A DNA stretch of 64,000 bases from Triparma verrucosa (Eukaryota; Sar; Bolidophyceae; Parmales; Triparmaceae), in assembly GCA_030267905.1 (NCBI GenBank), contig BRXX01000501.1, positions 1-64,000 on the forward strand, written 5' to 3'. This document shows, in pieces, positions 51,079 through 61,722 of the stretch (within the stretch, counting starts at the first letter, position 1; each line of letters opens with the position of its first letter). Position numbers and translations under genes: made by a program. The notes beneath the pieces were generated by a model. It ran no database searches, was not told the DNA's origin, and saw only the letters and a program-made list of their open reading frames with translations.

Positions 51079-51717
51079 TTAGAAAAGAGGACTCTTCTCC
51101 AGGGGTCCGTGGTAGTTGTTGACCTTGACGATGTTACCGTCGGCGCTGAGCTCTCCGTTCTTCCTCTTGGTGACGTACTCCTCGCGGGAGAACTTGGTGA
51201 ATCCCCACTTGGTGGAGCGGAGGATTTTCTGACGGCCAGCAAATTTGAACTTTCCGCGGCGGAGGGCCTCGATGACGTGGGCCTGGTTGGCGTCCTTGGC
51301 GCGGACGGAGATGAGGACCTGGCCGATGGAGACGCGGGCGGCGACTCCGATGGGCTTTCCATAGGAGTGCCTCATACCGGAACTGAGACGATCAGCTCCG
51401 GCGCACGAAAGCATCTTATTGGCGCGGAGGATGTGGAAGGGGTGGGCGCGCACGCGGATGTGGTAGGCCTCCCTTCCGACGGTCTTGGTCAAGTGCTTGT
51501 TGATGGCGACGCGGGCGGCCTCGAGGGCCTCGGAGGAAACCTGCTGCTTCTCGTCGCACACCATGTGGGCGACGAAGGGGAAGAGATCGACGGCGGCCTT
51601 CTTAGCGCCGACGTCGTAGATGCGGATCTTGGAGTCGGGCACACCACGGCAGTACCTACTCTTGATGTAGGGCTTGTTCTTCTGGTAGCGGTAGCAACGG
51701 CTGGGGCGGCGTCCCAT
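51079..51717 (-). CDS. RPL10: 60S ribosomal protein L10 (uL16)
   Basis: A single exon encodes 212 residues, the normal eukaryotic length. MGRRPSRCYRYQKNKPYIKS, RVRAHPFHILRANKMLSCAG and GMRHSYGKPIGVAARV are diagnostic. It sits at the peptidyl-transferase centre side of the large subunit and is loaded late in the cytoplasm. Very strong C/G third-position bias fits high expression. No intron. Confidence 0.97.
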   Translation of the reverse strand: MGRRPSRCYRYQKNKPYIKSRYCRGVPDSKIRIYDVGAKKAAVDLFPFVAHMVCDEKQQVSSEALEAARVAINKHLTKTVGREAYHIRVRAHPFHILRANKMLSCAGADRLSSGMRHSYGKPIGVAARVSIGQVLISVRAKDANQAHVIEALRRGKFKFAGRQKILRSTKWGFTKFSREEYVTKRKNGELSADGNIVKVNNYHGPLEKSPLF

Positions 51718-51799
51718 GATTAAGATTAGTTTTCTATTGGGGTGGGGTGGACTGCGTGGAGGAAGAGAAGGGAGGGAGGGGGGGAAGGGAAGAGAAGGG

Positions 51800-52265
51800 T
51801 TAGACGTGCTGGGAGGGGGGGGGGCGGGGGAAGATATGCGGGAGCAGTGCGACAGCGATCGTGAGCGTGACCGGGAAGCACACAGCTAAACCAAACGCCC
51901 GAGAGTCCGGAGTCTTTAAGAGTTCACTTAATACGCGATTGGAATCGATACGGCATATTTGGTGGAACGTCGATGCAACTTGGGACGTGAAGTGCGTAAA
52001 TAACGCCATGGGAACTATCGATGTGCCGTCACGATTTCGAGGAGACACACAATTCAGCAATACGCGATGGTCTGGGGCGGGGCCAACGGATGGGCCGGGG
52101 AGGGGCCTTGTGGAATGACCGCGCGTGGTTGTAGGTGTTCGTTGTTACGTGTGGGTCCGTTGGAGGAGTTGGGGAGCTCTCGTACGTGGAAATGAAGATC
52201 GGTACGCAAGGGGGACGGAAACTAACCAAAAACTGAATGTCCTGAGGCTTGGCTAGGTTTTCCAT
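51800..52265 (-). CDS. Possible small split gene with a C-terminal helix
   Basis: An ATG at 52265 gives MENLAKPQDIQFL up to a GTTAGT donor. In the lower part a frame ends FGLAVCFPVTLTIAVALLP plus Pro-rich residues at a TAA (51800), a plausible tail anchor. Joining the first exon in phase works directly only with the acceptor before TPDSRAF, which gives a mini-protein of about 40 residues; a middle exon may be missing. Not recognised. Confidence 0.3.
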
Positions 52266-52625
52266 GGTCGGGGATCACTGTACATACTTTGGGAGTGGGC
52301 TGGGTTGGGAGGTATTGCGCGGGTGAGAAGTCAGGCAGTGGTGCGGAGAGGTTGACCTGTTGAATTTTTTGAGCGATGATTCAAATTATTTTTGCGGTGG
52401 CGACGTTGAGAAGAATAGGCATTCCCACAGACCCCCAAAAAGTTTATTTTCGAACGTGCGACAAATATCAAACAAAGCCTAAACCACCCGCTTTTCTATA
52501 CATATTTCTGCACCTACTTAAACTTGCGCTTGCAATAAAATCGTTTCACAACACAAGAACAACAAGTTTTGATCAAGTTTTTTATCCCTGCTCCGAGAAC
52601 CCGCCCTCTTCCGCTCCTTCACACA

Positions 52626-53249
52626 ATGGCCGAGATCGCCCTCCACGCGACTAGCAAAGAGAGGCGTCACTTCGAGGACCTGGCCGACCTCTACGCCATC
52701 GTAAAGGCGACGGAGCACCTGGAGAAGGCCTACGCTCGCGATGCGATAGATGCGGATGAGTACACGAAGGCTTGCATGAAGCTGCTTTCCCAGTTCAAGT
52801 CTACCGAGTCTGCGCTAACAGGCGTGGACGTCGAGGCGTTCATAAGGACTTACTCCCTTGACGCTCCAAGGGCGGTTGATAGGTTAATACGGGCTGGCGT
52901 GCCTGCGACGACCCTGCACAAGCAGTCGGATACGGCCGGCTCTAACTCCGCCGTGCGCGTCGCCGAGACCGTGCAGTTCTTCATCACAGTTATGGACGCT
53001 GTGAAACTAGAGCAGAAGGCGGTCGACGAGATCCACCCTCTGATGAGTGACTTGATGGATAGTCTCACCAGGGTTCAGGGTTTGCCGGCTTCCTTCGAGC
53101 CTTCGGAGCTTGTGGAGAAGTGGCTCAAGAAGCTTAATTCGATGAGGGCCGTTGATGAGCTCAGCGACGACGACTGCCGGGACTTGTCTTTTGACTTGGA
53201 GAAGGGGTACTCGGGGTTTCACAGGTTCCTAAAGGCCCAGGAGAAGTAG
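52626..53249 (+). CDS. VPS28: ESCRT-I subunit VPS28
   Basis: A single exon encodes 207 residues, the usual VPS28 size. The N-terminal part (HFEDLADLYAIVKATEHLEK, DEYTKACMKLLSQFKS) binds VPS23, and the C-terminal four-helix domain (SLTRVQGLPASFEPSELVEK, FDLEKGYSGFHRFL) contacts ESCRT-II. It sorts ubiquitinated cargo into multivesicular endosomes. The 3' end, including the stop codon, is part of a 63-bp tandem duplication; the second copy lies in the 3' UTR, so the protein is unaffected. Confidence 0.95.
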   Translation: MAEIALHATSKERRHFEDLADLYAIVKATEHLEKAYARDAIDADEYTKACMKLLSQFKSTESALTGVDVEAFIRTYSLDAPRAVDRLIRAGVPATTLHKQSDTAGSNSAVRVAETVQFFITVMDAVKLEQKAVDEIHPLMSDLMDSLTRVQGLPASFEPSELVEKWLKKLNSMRAVDELSDDDCRDLSFDLEKGYSGFHRFLKAQEK

Positions 53250-53330
53250 AAGATATGCAACGAATAAGTGTACTCGGGGTTTCACAGGTTCCTGAAGGCC
53301 CAGGAGAAGTAGAAGATATGCAACGAATAA
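53207..53330 (+). repeat. 63-bp tandem duplication across the VPS28 stop codon
   Basis: 53207-53269 and 53270-53330 are the same except for CCTAAAG/CCTGAAG and the last bases. Each copy holds the last 13 or so codons, the TAG and about 20 bases of 3' UTR. The period is a multiple of three, but the first TAG ends translation. Confidence 0.95.
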
Positions 53331-53379
53331 TACAATTTCAAAAGTTAAACATATGTTTGATGATTTTCCTACTATACTA

Positions 53380-56300
53380 TTAGCGCTCCTCCTCGGCACC
53401 CATCAACATCTTCACTTGCGCTAAGCTCGACCTTCTCCTCGTCTGTGGATCTTCAACCCTTCCTTTCGTTTTCTTGTACTTCACCCGCCAGTCGTAGGGA
53501 ATGTAATGATTCGGGACGGCTTCGATCCATTTGTCAATGAACCATGCTGGCTTCTCCTCTTCCCATGTGTCCCAGTTTTTGAGCGTCCAAGGCTTCATAA
53601 GCTCATCGCCCCATGTGTGATACACGTCGGGGTGATCAGTGAGAAGGTCGCTCTTGACATCGTCTTGGTCTTCTCGAGCGTTCAAGAAGCATTTCCGTTC
53701 GTAATCTGAAGCTGTGTCGAGGTTGTAAAACGTATTGAGGTACTTGCGGTTCATAACGAGAAGGAACGATACCGCAGACACGAGCCAAAGACCGCTTAAA
53801 CTTCCAAGCACCATCTGCAACGTTTGAGCGTCAATTTTGTCGGCTTCTTTGTAGTGACTCAAGTACAGGTGGACTGAAACGAAGCTGCCGACCAGGGAAA
53901 CCAGTACTGTTACTAGAAACCAGAACCCTCCGAGCTCGCACGGGCCGCGCATATGGAAAAGCATAGTGAAGTCGACCATTACCTTATCACCAATTCTTAT
54001 TATTAATGATGCAATAACCCTCACCGCTCCTCTTAATTTGACGAAGTAGAAGAAATCCTTCCTCGCGATCTTGAAGAGAAAGAAAAGTCCCATGTCTGCG
54101 CACAAATAGTAAAGCAGCCAGCTCGTATTCAAAGCAGCGAGCAACGCACATGAAAACGTGCGAAGCATCACATGCGCAAACGAGAGCGACATCATCGACA
54201 GGAAACAAATAGCGCGGCTTGAAGCCTTGTCCGGGATGTAGCCTGCAAATGATCAAATGCGTGTCAGAACTGTGCAACATTATTAACAGGGCAGCTACCG
54301 TTGTCTTACCGTACTGAAACGAAATCTTCCTTCTCTGCTCTGGCGACGTATCCCAGTCATAGGAAATCATGGAAGACGTGAACGCGATAGTGGCCGCGGA
54401 AACGAGAATAGACACCACAGCATCTAAATTCCTTTCCGCGGCTAGAATGAGGGCGTAAATCTGCAAGATTGATGAAGGTATAGCTTCAAAAACTGTCTCA
54501 ATGGCCTTGCAGTAAGTCATCTCGCTGAGGGGTGAAAAAGGCTGATGGGTTGCTTGTTCTGCACCTGATCCGACCCTGTACGCATCTAGGGCGGGCTTGA
54601 AGCCGATCAATATGCAAACTGTATCTTGAAGAAACAACGAAAGCATCTTAGAGTTTTGAGCATACGAACAGATCACCTGGATGAACATCGTCAAGCTGAT
54701 CAAAATGGCGTTGGTCTTTCCGTAACCCTCCTGCCCCTCGGTGTTGAAAAACTTAACCGTCATGTAGATGTCAGTTATGAGATCGATTGTTGAAAGCAAT
54801 GCCCCCGCAGTAACTCGCATTTTCAGCCCAAAGTTGCTCGTGTTCAGGTTGTACTGGGCGATCTCGATGAAGAATAGTCGCATCCATTCATATTCCTTTT
54901 CGAATTCCTCCAATGCGGCGTTCTGGGCGATCCAGTGGTCCACTGCTGCCGCCGCTTCGGTGTTCGTGAGAATGATGGTTGACAGGCCCTTTGCCAAGTT
55001 AATTGCGTCATTATCCTTCATGTCGCTAAGCGCCGTGTGCACTGTTGGCGCGACTTTAACCTTGTTGAGGCTGATTTCGTGCAGCACTGCCCTGAGCCAA
55101 GGATGCTGAGATAAAAGCTCGCGCATCGCGACTGAAGTATAAAAGAACTCGTCGACACCGACCTTTCCGAGGTCAGCATGCTTTTTCCAGCCGCCTCTCT
55201 CTCTGGCCGCCCTGATCTGATGTACCAAGACTTCGCCTAGTAGCTTGCCATCCAATTTAGTAAGATCTGGTAGCTGGATGGAGTAAGCAAAGAAAGCCTG
55301 ATGGTGGCTGAGTCCGCGGCTGAAGCCGGGGATCACGAATCCGTTGATAACTGCACTTGGAAGATTCCCTCCGAAGTTGATGTGGGACCCAAACTCGACC
55401 TCGGTCGTTCCGTCGTCCAATTGGGTAACCAGCATTGCGAGTTGAAAGGAACCTCTTATCACTACTCGCCCGTCCTTGTTTTCGACGTTGGGGTGCGACG
55501 TCAAGGGACTGTAAGCAACCATGATCGACTTCTCGCTCAACCGTTTCCACACGATTTTGACGATGGCTTCTCTAGCCGTCAAGAGAGAGAAGTTGTAATC
55601 TTGCTTATAGATCAAGCTATGGGTGTTTGGGATCTCTACGTACTCTTCCTCATCAATCTGCTCTTTCAAAGCCCCGAATGCAGGGTTCTTGCACTTGTAC
55701 CAATAGTTTGACAATCTCGCAGCCACATGACTATGGTCACCTCTGCATGTGAAAATTGACGTGGCATATATATCGCCCTCCTTGCTGTTGTAGAAGCCTT
55801 TCGTAAATTTGGTAGTGGAGAACACCGTCTTAAAGTCTGACAGGAATTGTTGTTAGCTACAGGGCGTGTTCGACGATAGATGGATGAATCTTGCAATTCC
55901 AGTTGTTCCGGGGTGTTGACAGGGGCGGAGGGGGGGACGCAGCTTACTCACCCTTGAAAAGAATGGCCCCCTTCATCTTAAGGCTCCTGATCAGTCCGAG
56001 CCCACTCGTGATCATTGCCTCCTCCTCTTCCGTGTACTCCTGGATGAAGTTATCCATTTGCAGCACCATCTTGTTCTCTGTGTCCAGGTCCTCATTATAA
56101 AACTTCACGCACTGCAATGCCTCAGGTGAATTAAGGACGCTGAGAGCGGTCGACGCTTTACTGGGCATAGGCATGATCCTATTCTTTCGAAGCTGAGTGA
56201 TTGACGTGCGGTTTAAGTTGACCTTTCCAAAGCCAAAGGACGGCGTTCTCAGGACCGGGGCAGTATCAATTGTATTTCCAAAGCCAAAAGACGGCGATGT

Positions 56301-56525
56301 CGGGACCGGAGCAGTATCAATTGTAGTTAGTTTTCCTTTTTCCTGTTCCCCTAGCTTTACTATCTTAGACTCCATATAACCAAGAAAGGCCTTCATCAAC
56401 TCTCTCGATTGCTCTGCCTCCCCAGTACTCCCTCCATCCAGCAAAAAGTCCCTAACTCCCTCGGTAACGAACCTCCGGAGTTGGGGAAGTGTGAATCTCA
56501 AATCTGGGGGCGCTATGAAGTCCAT
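53380..56525 (-). CDS. START-like domain multi-membrane protein
   Basis: Exons 56525-55952, 55836-54310 and 54242-53380 join in phase to 987 residues. The N-terminal 190 residues are soluble, with two tandem copies of a TIDTAPV...SFGFG unit. Residues about 190-430 form a START/Bet v1-like part (DIYATSIFTCRGDHSHVAAR, GSFQLAMLVTQLDDGTTEVE). The rest contains about eight hydrophobic helices (STIDLITDIYMTVKF, FWFLVTVLVSLVGSF) and a basic tail. START domains hold lipids, so a lipid-responsive membrane protein is likely. It shares the START-plus-multi-TM theme with the receptor at 39-44 kb, but in reverse order. No named family. Confidence 0.75.
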
Positions 56526-56955
56526 GGGCAGAACAAACGATCAGATTACCTAAAGAACCCCTGCTATCTATCAAATAATTCTCTCTGCGCGATACAAATT
56601 TTCAGGACAAATAATTATCAAACGCCTGGGTCCATTTCCCTGCTGGCGGCACTTGTTTGACCAATTAGGTGAGAAGACGAGACGAAATCAAAACTATTTT
56701 AGTATAACAATTTCGAACTGTCTATCCTTTACCCTCTGTAGCGGGTGCTCTCTTGAAGCGACCCCTGTAAAGTCTGTAAACCTCCTTCAAGTTGCGCCTC
56801 ATCTGCGTCTGTTGCGGCCCTGTTGCGGCCCTCCACTACCTTTTTCTGTTTTCAATCTCCGCTGTCACTCCTGCACATACCCATCACATCCCTCTTTCTC
56901 ACACAATCGTCCCCCAATTCCCCACCCATAGTTAAAGTCAAGCCAAACCTAGAAA
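56526..56955. promoter_or_regulatory. Divergent intergenic region
   Basis: 430 bases lie between the START protein (minus) and the 7TM protein (plus). They include a pyrimidine-rich stretch at 56880-56930. No gene seen. Confidence 0.4.
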
Positions 56956-58032
56956 ATGCCATGGTATGAAACACCCCCAGACGAAGCTCGCACCTTACCT
57001 TCTAACCTTTCCAACCCACCATCCACCCAATCATCTCGCCCCCTACCTACGCCCATCCCTTTCCTCTTCTTGACTCGCAGGAATGAACCGCCGTCGATAA
57101 TTTACGCTGAGGATGACAACATCACCTCTACGTGCAAAATCTTCACTGACGGGGAGAAAGGCTTCCCTTACACTATGACCTCAAATTGTACAAAGACTCT
57201 GGGCGAGGAGGCTGACCCTCTGTACGGAATCCTTCAGGCCGTTTTCGGCATATCTTACTTCGCATTCTTTATCATTTTTGGCCTCCGCCTGAGGGACGTC
57301 GCGGCTTCGAAGGACTCTTACTTTGTCAAGCTGAACGCTCTATCGTTCGCTGGAGCGTTCTTGTTGATGCTGGGCATTATAGATGCCAATGGATACCGCG
57401 ACATCCTTCCGTTTCAGGTCTACTTTATTGCTGATGAATTTGCTGCTGCCACCCTCCTGTGCGCCGGAATCATCATGATCGACAGCATTGTGAGGCTAGG
57501 AAATGCAGTCCAAGCGATGAAACCGGCTGCCTCTTGCAAAGGGCTTGGCGAAAATGTCATATACTTCTCGTGGGCTTTCATGTGGGTGACGTATCTTGGC
57601 TTCCAAACCCTTGCGATGATCGACACGGGAAAATACATGATCTGGGCATCCTTGAAGGGTTTCCTTGGCGGCGTCAACCTCATAGTTATCATGGCTAGGG
57701 TTACCGTGGCTTCCAAAAAGATTTTGGCCGCGTGTGATAAGCTGCCCGAAGATAAGGTGAAGTCCTTGAAAGCAAAGTTCGGTAGGTGTCAGAGGGTCGG
57801 TTACTTTGTTTCCTTAATTCTTATTGGAACCAGTACCATGGATGTTATGGCCGAAGATACTAGTTGGAGGATGGGAGCGGGCATTGACGGCTGGTTCTTC
57901 TGGGTCATTTTCAGGGTCGTCTTCGTTGTGGCCCTCCACGTCTTTTACGTCACTAACAAGACAGCTAGCTCAAAGAAGGTGGGCGCATCTGCCGCCACAA
58001 CAGCTGTCTCCACGGTCTCTGAGGCCCCTTAA
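56956..58032 (+). CDS. Seven-helix membrane protein
   Basis: Either the frame is read straight through (358 residues), or an 8-base first coding exon (ATGCCATG, 56956-56963) is spliced over a 117-base intron to 57081, giving 319 residues. The intron looks real (GTATGA donor, TTGACTCGCAG acceptor, C/T-rich end), but being a multiple of three it cannot be decided by frame. The body has about seven hydrophobic helices (ISYFAFFIIFGLRL, AGAFLLMLGIIDA, FFWVIFRVVFVVALHVFYV) after an N-terminal ectodomain with possible N-glycan sites. It is GPCR- or TOM1/TOM3-like in outline but shows no diagnostic motif. Confidence 0.72.
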   Translation: MPWYETPPDEARTLPSNLSNPPSTQSSRPLPTPIPFLFLTRRNEPPSIIYAEDDNITSTCKIFTDGEKGFPYTMTSNCTKTLGEEADPLYGILQAVFGISYFAFFIIFGLRLRDVAASKDSYFVKLNALSFAGAFLLMLGIIDANGYRDILPFQVYFIADEFAAATLLCAGIIMIDSIVRLGNAVQAMKPAASCKGLGENVIYFSWAFMWVTYLGFQTLAMIDTGKYMIWASLKGFLGGVNLIVIMARVTVASKKILAACDKLPEDKVKSLKAKFGRCQRVGYFVSLILIGTSTMDVMAEDTSWRMGAGIDGWFFWVIFRVVFVVALHVFYVTNKTASSKKVGASAATTAVSTVSEAP

Positions 58033-58118
58033 TTTCAAAACATAAGTAGGGGGGGAAAATGGTGTATCAAAAAATTGATTTTTTACATGTGCAAAATTGT
58101 CATCACTATTCCTGTACT

Positions 58119-59938
58119 TTATTTCCCGCCCATATTTAGAGCTTTCAGACTACCGCAGGCGGACATTTGTGCTCTGCTACCTGCGACAGCTTTTGTCAAG
58201 ACGCTGCTATGAAGTAGCTTCTTGTTAACTCCCTTGAAGTTGACTCGTCGTGGTCGGTTTGACCTCCCTGCGCCCCGATCTATCCCTCCCACACTGTCTG
58301 CGCGCACTCCGCCACCTCGCCTCACGACTCCAAGCCTCGGTGGCTTGACGGAGGCAATCAGGCTGTACCCTGCCAATGCGATTTTGTCGTACTTGACGTC
58401 GACGAAGAAACCGTCCTCCACCGTCTTGACCTTGACGGGAATCATCTCCTCCGCCTCAGGCTCCTTGCCGTCCTGCCCTTCCTTGCTCCCCCATAAGTAA
58501 ATATCTCCGGTGACATCTACGACGCCGCTGGTGCAAAAGCCGGCGGCAATTTGTTTCGCCTTCTGCGGCAACTTTACCTTGGTTGCAGAAAACATTGAAG
58601 TCCTACGAGTAGCGGTATTGCGTGTAAGACACACAGACACACAGACACACAGACACACAGACACACAGACACACAGACACACAGACACACAGACACACAG
58701 AGACGCACACACACGAACACGCACACACAGCAACTCTGCAAAACATGAAAGCTCAGACTCTCACCTTTCCCCTATCCCGAGCTGACCATCAGCGCCATCC
58801 CCCCAGATGTACACTTCGCCCTTGTCATCCAGACATATGGTGTGGTAGCCACCGCACTGCACCTCCACTATTTTCGGGTGGGAGGCGTAGTTGCTCTCCT
58901 TTTCCTTGAACTCAACATGCTCCGGAATGTGGCTAATGAAAGATTCATCGTTGGGCTTAGATTCGTCGTTGGGCTTCTGTCGCCCCAGGGCGCCAGAGTC
59001 GCCAAATCCCCACGTTATTACTCTCCCATCCTCCGCAACCGCCACGGAGTGAAGATCTCCGGCGGCAACTTTCGAGATCTTCTTCAGTAACTTCGGCGCC
59101 ACAACTGAATCGCTGGCAGGCAAAGTCTCTGTGCCCGTCGCCTTGATGTACCGATTCCGGACGGCGTCGGCCACGTGAATGTCGCACATGACCGGAAATA
59201 ATGAGTCGGCGTCCTTTCCGTCCTTCCTCGCCAGCCCAAGCCTGCCCCCGAAGCCTGCAAACGAAGAAATGATCGATGATGGATGAGCACGACGGTTTGT
59301 AGTTTGTGCCTCTGCGGTGATGTGCCTCTTACCTGCTCCGCAAGCGAAGACGAATCCCTGGTACTTCTCCACGAATAATGAGTGCTCGCGCCCAGCGGCA
59401 ATCGCCTTTATCCGCACGTCATTGCACGGCTCGGAATCTCTGAACATCTTGAACTGATCAATGGGCTTGATCCCTTTGATCTCCCCCTCGTCTTTCCCAA
59501 CACCCACCCTCCCCGCCTCTCCCCAGCCGCAGCCATAAACTCTGCCGGTAGTCAGCAAAAATATAGAGTGCTCGCGGCCGCAAGCAATCGACGATATTGT
59601 TTTGTGAGTTAGGCTCGGAACTATTTCAGGTTCTTCTCGGTCTGCGTCGTCATCTAGTCCCAGGCGAAAGGCTTCCCCTGTGCCGAAGCTTCGCATGCGG
59701 CGGGGGGGAGTTTAAAAGAAGTGGGTGAGTTCGTTTCTTGGAATTAAATCGCAACGATAAGTGCAACGCTGGCGCACCTGTAAATGTTTGTTCCCTCGTT
59801 AGTTGCTCCGCTGAGGAAGTGGTGCCTGTAGCCTGAATATATATCTATGGGAGTAAATGGCGTCGGCTTCACGTGCAGGGTGTTGATGGGGGTTGGCTTC
59901 GAGGGGCCGAGCGGATTGCCCGAGCTGTACAGAGGCAT
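58119..59938 (-). CDS. RCC1-repeat protein
   Basis: Exons 59938-59778, 59688-59333, 59254-58765 and 58602-58119 join in phase to 496 residues. Repeats of the RCC1 beta-propeller are clear: IACGREHSIFLLTTGRVYGC, AAGREHSLFVEKY, AAGDLHSVAVAEDGRVITWG, CGGYHTICLDDKGEVYIWG. Such propellers act as guanine-nucleotide exchange factors or as binding platforms. The short 500-residue form with a Gly/Arg-rich tail and no other domain cannot be assigned to Ran. Intron 3 contains an 8-bp satellite. Confidence 0.88.
58628..58701. repeat. 8-bp microsatellite (ACACAGAC)n
   Basis: About nine units of ACACAGAC fill much of intron 3 of the RCC1 gene. Confidence 0.95.
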
Positions 59939-60187
59939 CGTAGAGGGAAATGTTGGCAGGTAAAGTTGTCCTTGTGACCAACAACAACAACTGATCCTTG
60001 GGGAGATAAATTGAGAAATTCAGCGACCACGGAGAGCTATTTGAGGACGATTTCTAGCTGGCAGATGTTACTGTTGTTACCCTCGTATACAATATCGAAG
60101 CTGCGATTAGGTTTTCAAAGGAAGGCTAGGATCAGGCACTTTCCTCCTCATCATCCAAAGGCCATCACCAAACTTTATCGCACCTCA

Positions 60188-61609
60188 ATGCTTTCTTCGC
60201 TCGGACTCGCCACGCGCCGCGCTGCGACGATAGTGAGTTATATTTTTGCTGCATCCAAGTCTAAATTGCGTCGAAGCGTTCCTTCAATGTTAAAACCAGG
60301 ATCCGCCGATCTCACGAAAGACGGCCCTACTGCAGCTCCTTTCTCACCCTCTTTCTCCCCCAACCAGATCGCCCCGACGTTCGGCGCCAATACCCAGCAG
60401 CTTCGTTTCCTAAACCTTCACGAGTATCAGTCCAAGGACCTGATGGAGTCTCACTTGGTAAAGGTTCAGGAGGGTCGTTCTGCCTCCACACCAGCCGCTG
60501 CCAAGGATGTTGCAGCTGGGATTTTGAGCGCCACGCCGGGCGCTGACCTCATCCTGAAGGCGCAGATCCACGCTGGTGGCAGGGGTAAGGGGCACTTCCT
60601 CAAGTCCGGCCTGAAAGGCGGCGTTAAGATTTTGTCTACCGCTGACGAAGTCGAGGGTTTCGCGGATCAGATGTTCGGCGACAACTTGGTCACCAAGCAG
60701 ACGTCCGAGGACGGCCAGACCGTGAACATGGTCTTGGTAAACAAGGGCATCAACATCACCGATGAGTTTTACTTCGCAATTTTGTTGGACCGCGGAGTTG
60801 GAGGACCTTGCATTGTCGCATCCGTCGAGGGCGGTATGGACATTGAGGCCGTCGCTGAGGAGACGCCCGAGAAGATCGTCACCGTTCCCATCGACATCTT
60901 CAAGGGTGTCACCGACGAGGACTGCAAGCAGATCTCTGACGCCTACGGCCTGACTGACCCCGACCTCGTCGCCAAGTGCGCCAAGCAGATCCGTGCCCTT
61001 TACGGCATGTTCGCCTCCACAGACGCCACCCAGGTCGAGATTAACCCCCTCGCCCTCGCTGACGACAACGAGATTTACTGCGTCGATGCCAAGCTCAACT
61101 TTGACGACAACGCCAAGTTCCGTCAGGAGGATATCTTCGCCATGCGTGATATCAGCATGGAGGACCCTAGGGACATCAAGGCGGAGGAGGCCGGACTCAA
61201 CTACATCGGACTGGACGGATCCATCGGTTGCATGGTCAACGGCGCAGGCCTTGCGATGGCCACCATGGACATCATCAAGCTCAACGGTGGCGAACCTGCC
61301 AACTTCCTCGACGTCGGAGGTGGCGCCACCAAGGAGCAGGTCGCGGAGGCCTTCAAGATCCTCACTTCTGACCCCAACGTCGAGGGCCTGCTCGTCAACA
61401 TCTTCGGAGGTATCATGAAGTGCGACGTGATCGCTGAGGGCATCGTCGCCGCCCACAAGGAGGTCGGATTGGAGGTTCCTTTGATCGTTAGGCTCGAGGG
61501 CACCAACGTAGAGATGGGAAAGAAGATCATGAACGAGTCTGGATTGCCCATCATCACTGCTGACAACCTCGATGAAGCTGCTGCCAAGGCTGTCGCGGCG
61601 CTCGCATAG
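60188..61609 (+). CDS. Succinyl-CoA ligase beta subunit, mitochondrial
   Basis: A short exon (60188-60232) encoding a presequence (MLSSLGLATRRAATI) is spliced to 60368-61609, giving 428 residues. The ATP-grasp and CoA-ligase motifs are present: LNLHEYQSKDLM, KAQIHAGGRGKGHFLKSGLK, FLDVGGGATKEQVAEAFKIL, NIFGGIMKCDVIAEGI. It catalyses the substrate-level phosphorylation step of the TCA cycle together with the alpha subunit. The frame is also open across the 135-base intron, but GTGAGT, the CCAACCAG acceptor and the presequence favour splicing. Nucleotide specificity (ADP or GDP) was not judged. Confidence 0.93.
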   Translation: MLSSLGLATRRAATIVSYIFAASKSKLRRSVPSMLKPGSADLTKDGPTAAPFSPSFSPNQIAPTFGANTQQLRFLNLHEYQSKDLMESHLVKVQEGRSASTPAAAKDVAAGILSATPGADLILKAQIHAGGRGKGHFLKSGLKGGVKILSTADEVEGFADQMFGDNLVTKQTSEDGQTVNMVLVNKGINITDEFYFAILLDRGVGGPCIVASVEGGMDIEAVAEETPEKIVTVPIDIFKGVTDEDCKQISDAYGLTDPDLVAKCAKQIRALYGMFASTDATQVEINPLALADDNEIYCVDAKLNFDDNAKFRQEDIFAMRDISMEDPRDIKAEEAGLNYIGLDGSIGCMVNGAGLAMATMDIIKLNGGEPANFLDVGGGATKEQVAEAFKILTSDPNVEGLLVNIFGGIMKCDVIAEGIVAAHKEVGLEVPLIVRLEGTNVEMGKKIMNESGLPIITADNLDEAAAKAVAALA

Positions 61610-61722
61610 GCTTGGCATCGCAAGGACATTTAGAAAAAAGACCGACAAAAAAAAGTTAACCGATTATATTATTTAGCGCAAAATGTGAAGATGTGTTTAA
61701 AGCTATTTCTCTTCGCATTCTC

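Noticed and set aside
58628..58701. CRISPR-like regular repeat
   Set aside because: The 8-bp units have no spacers; it is a simple satellite in an intron.
60011..60187. Longer N-terminus of succinyl-CoA ligase starting at 60011
   Set aside because: The extra region and the intron stay open by chance; a start at 60188 with a presequence and GTGAGT intron fits the family better.
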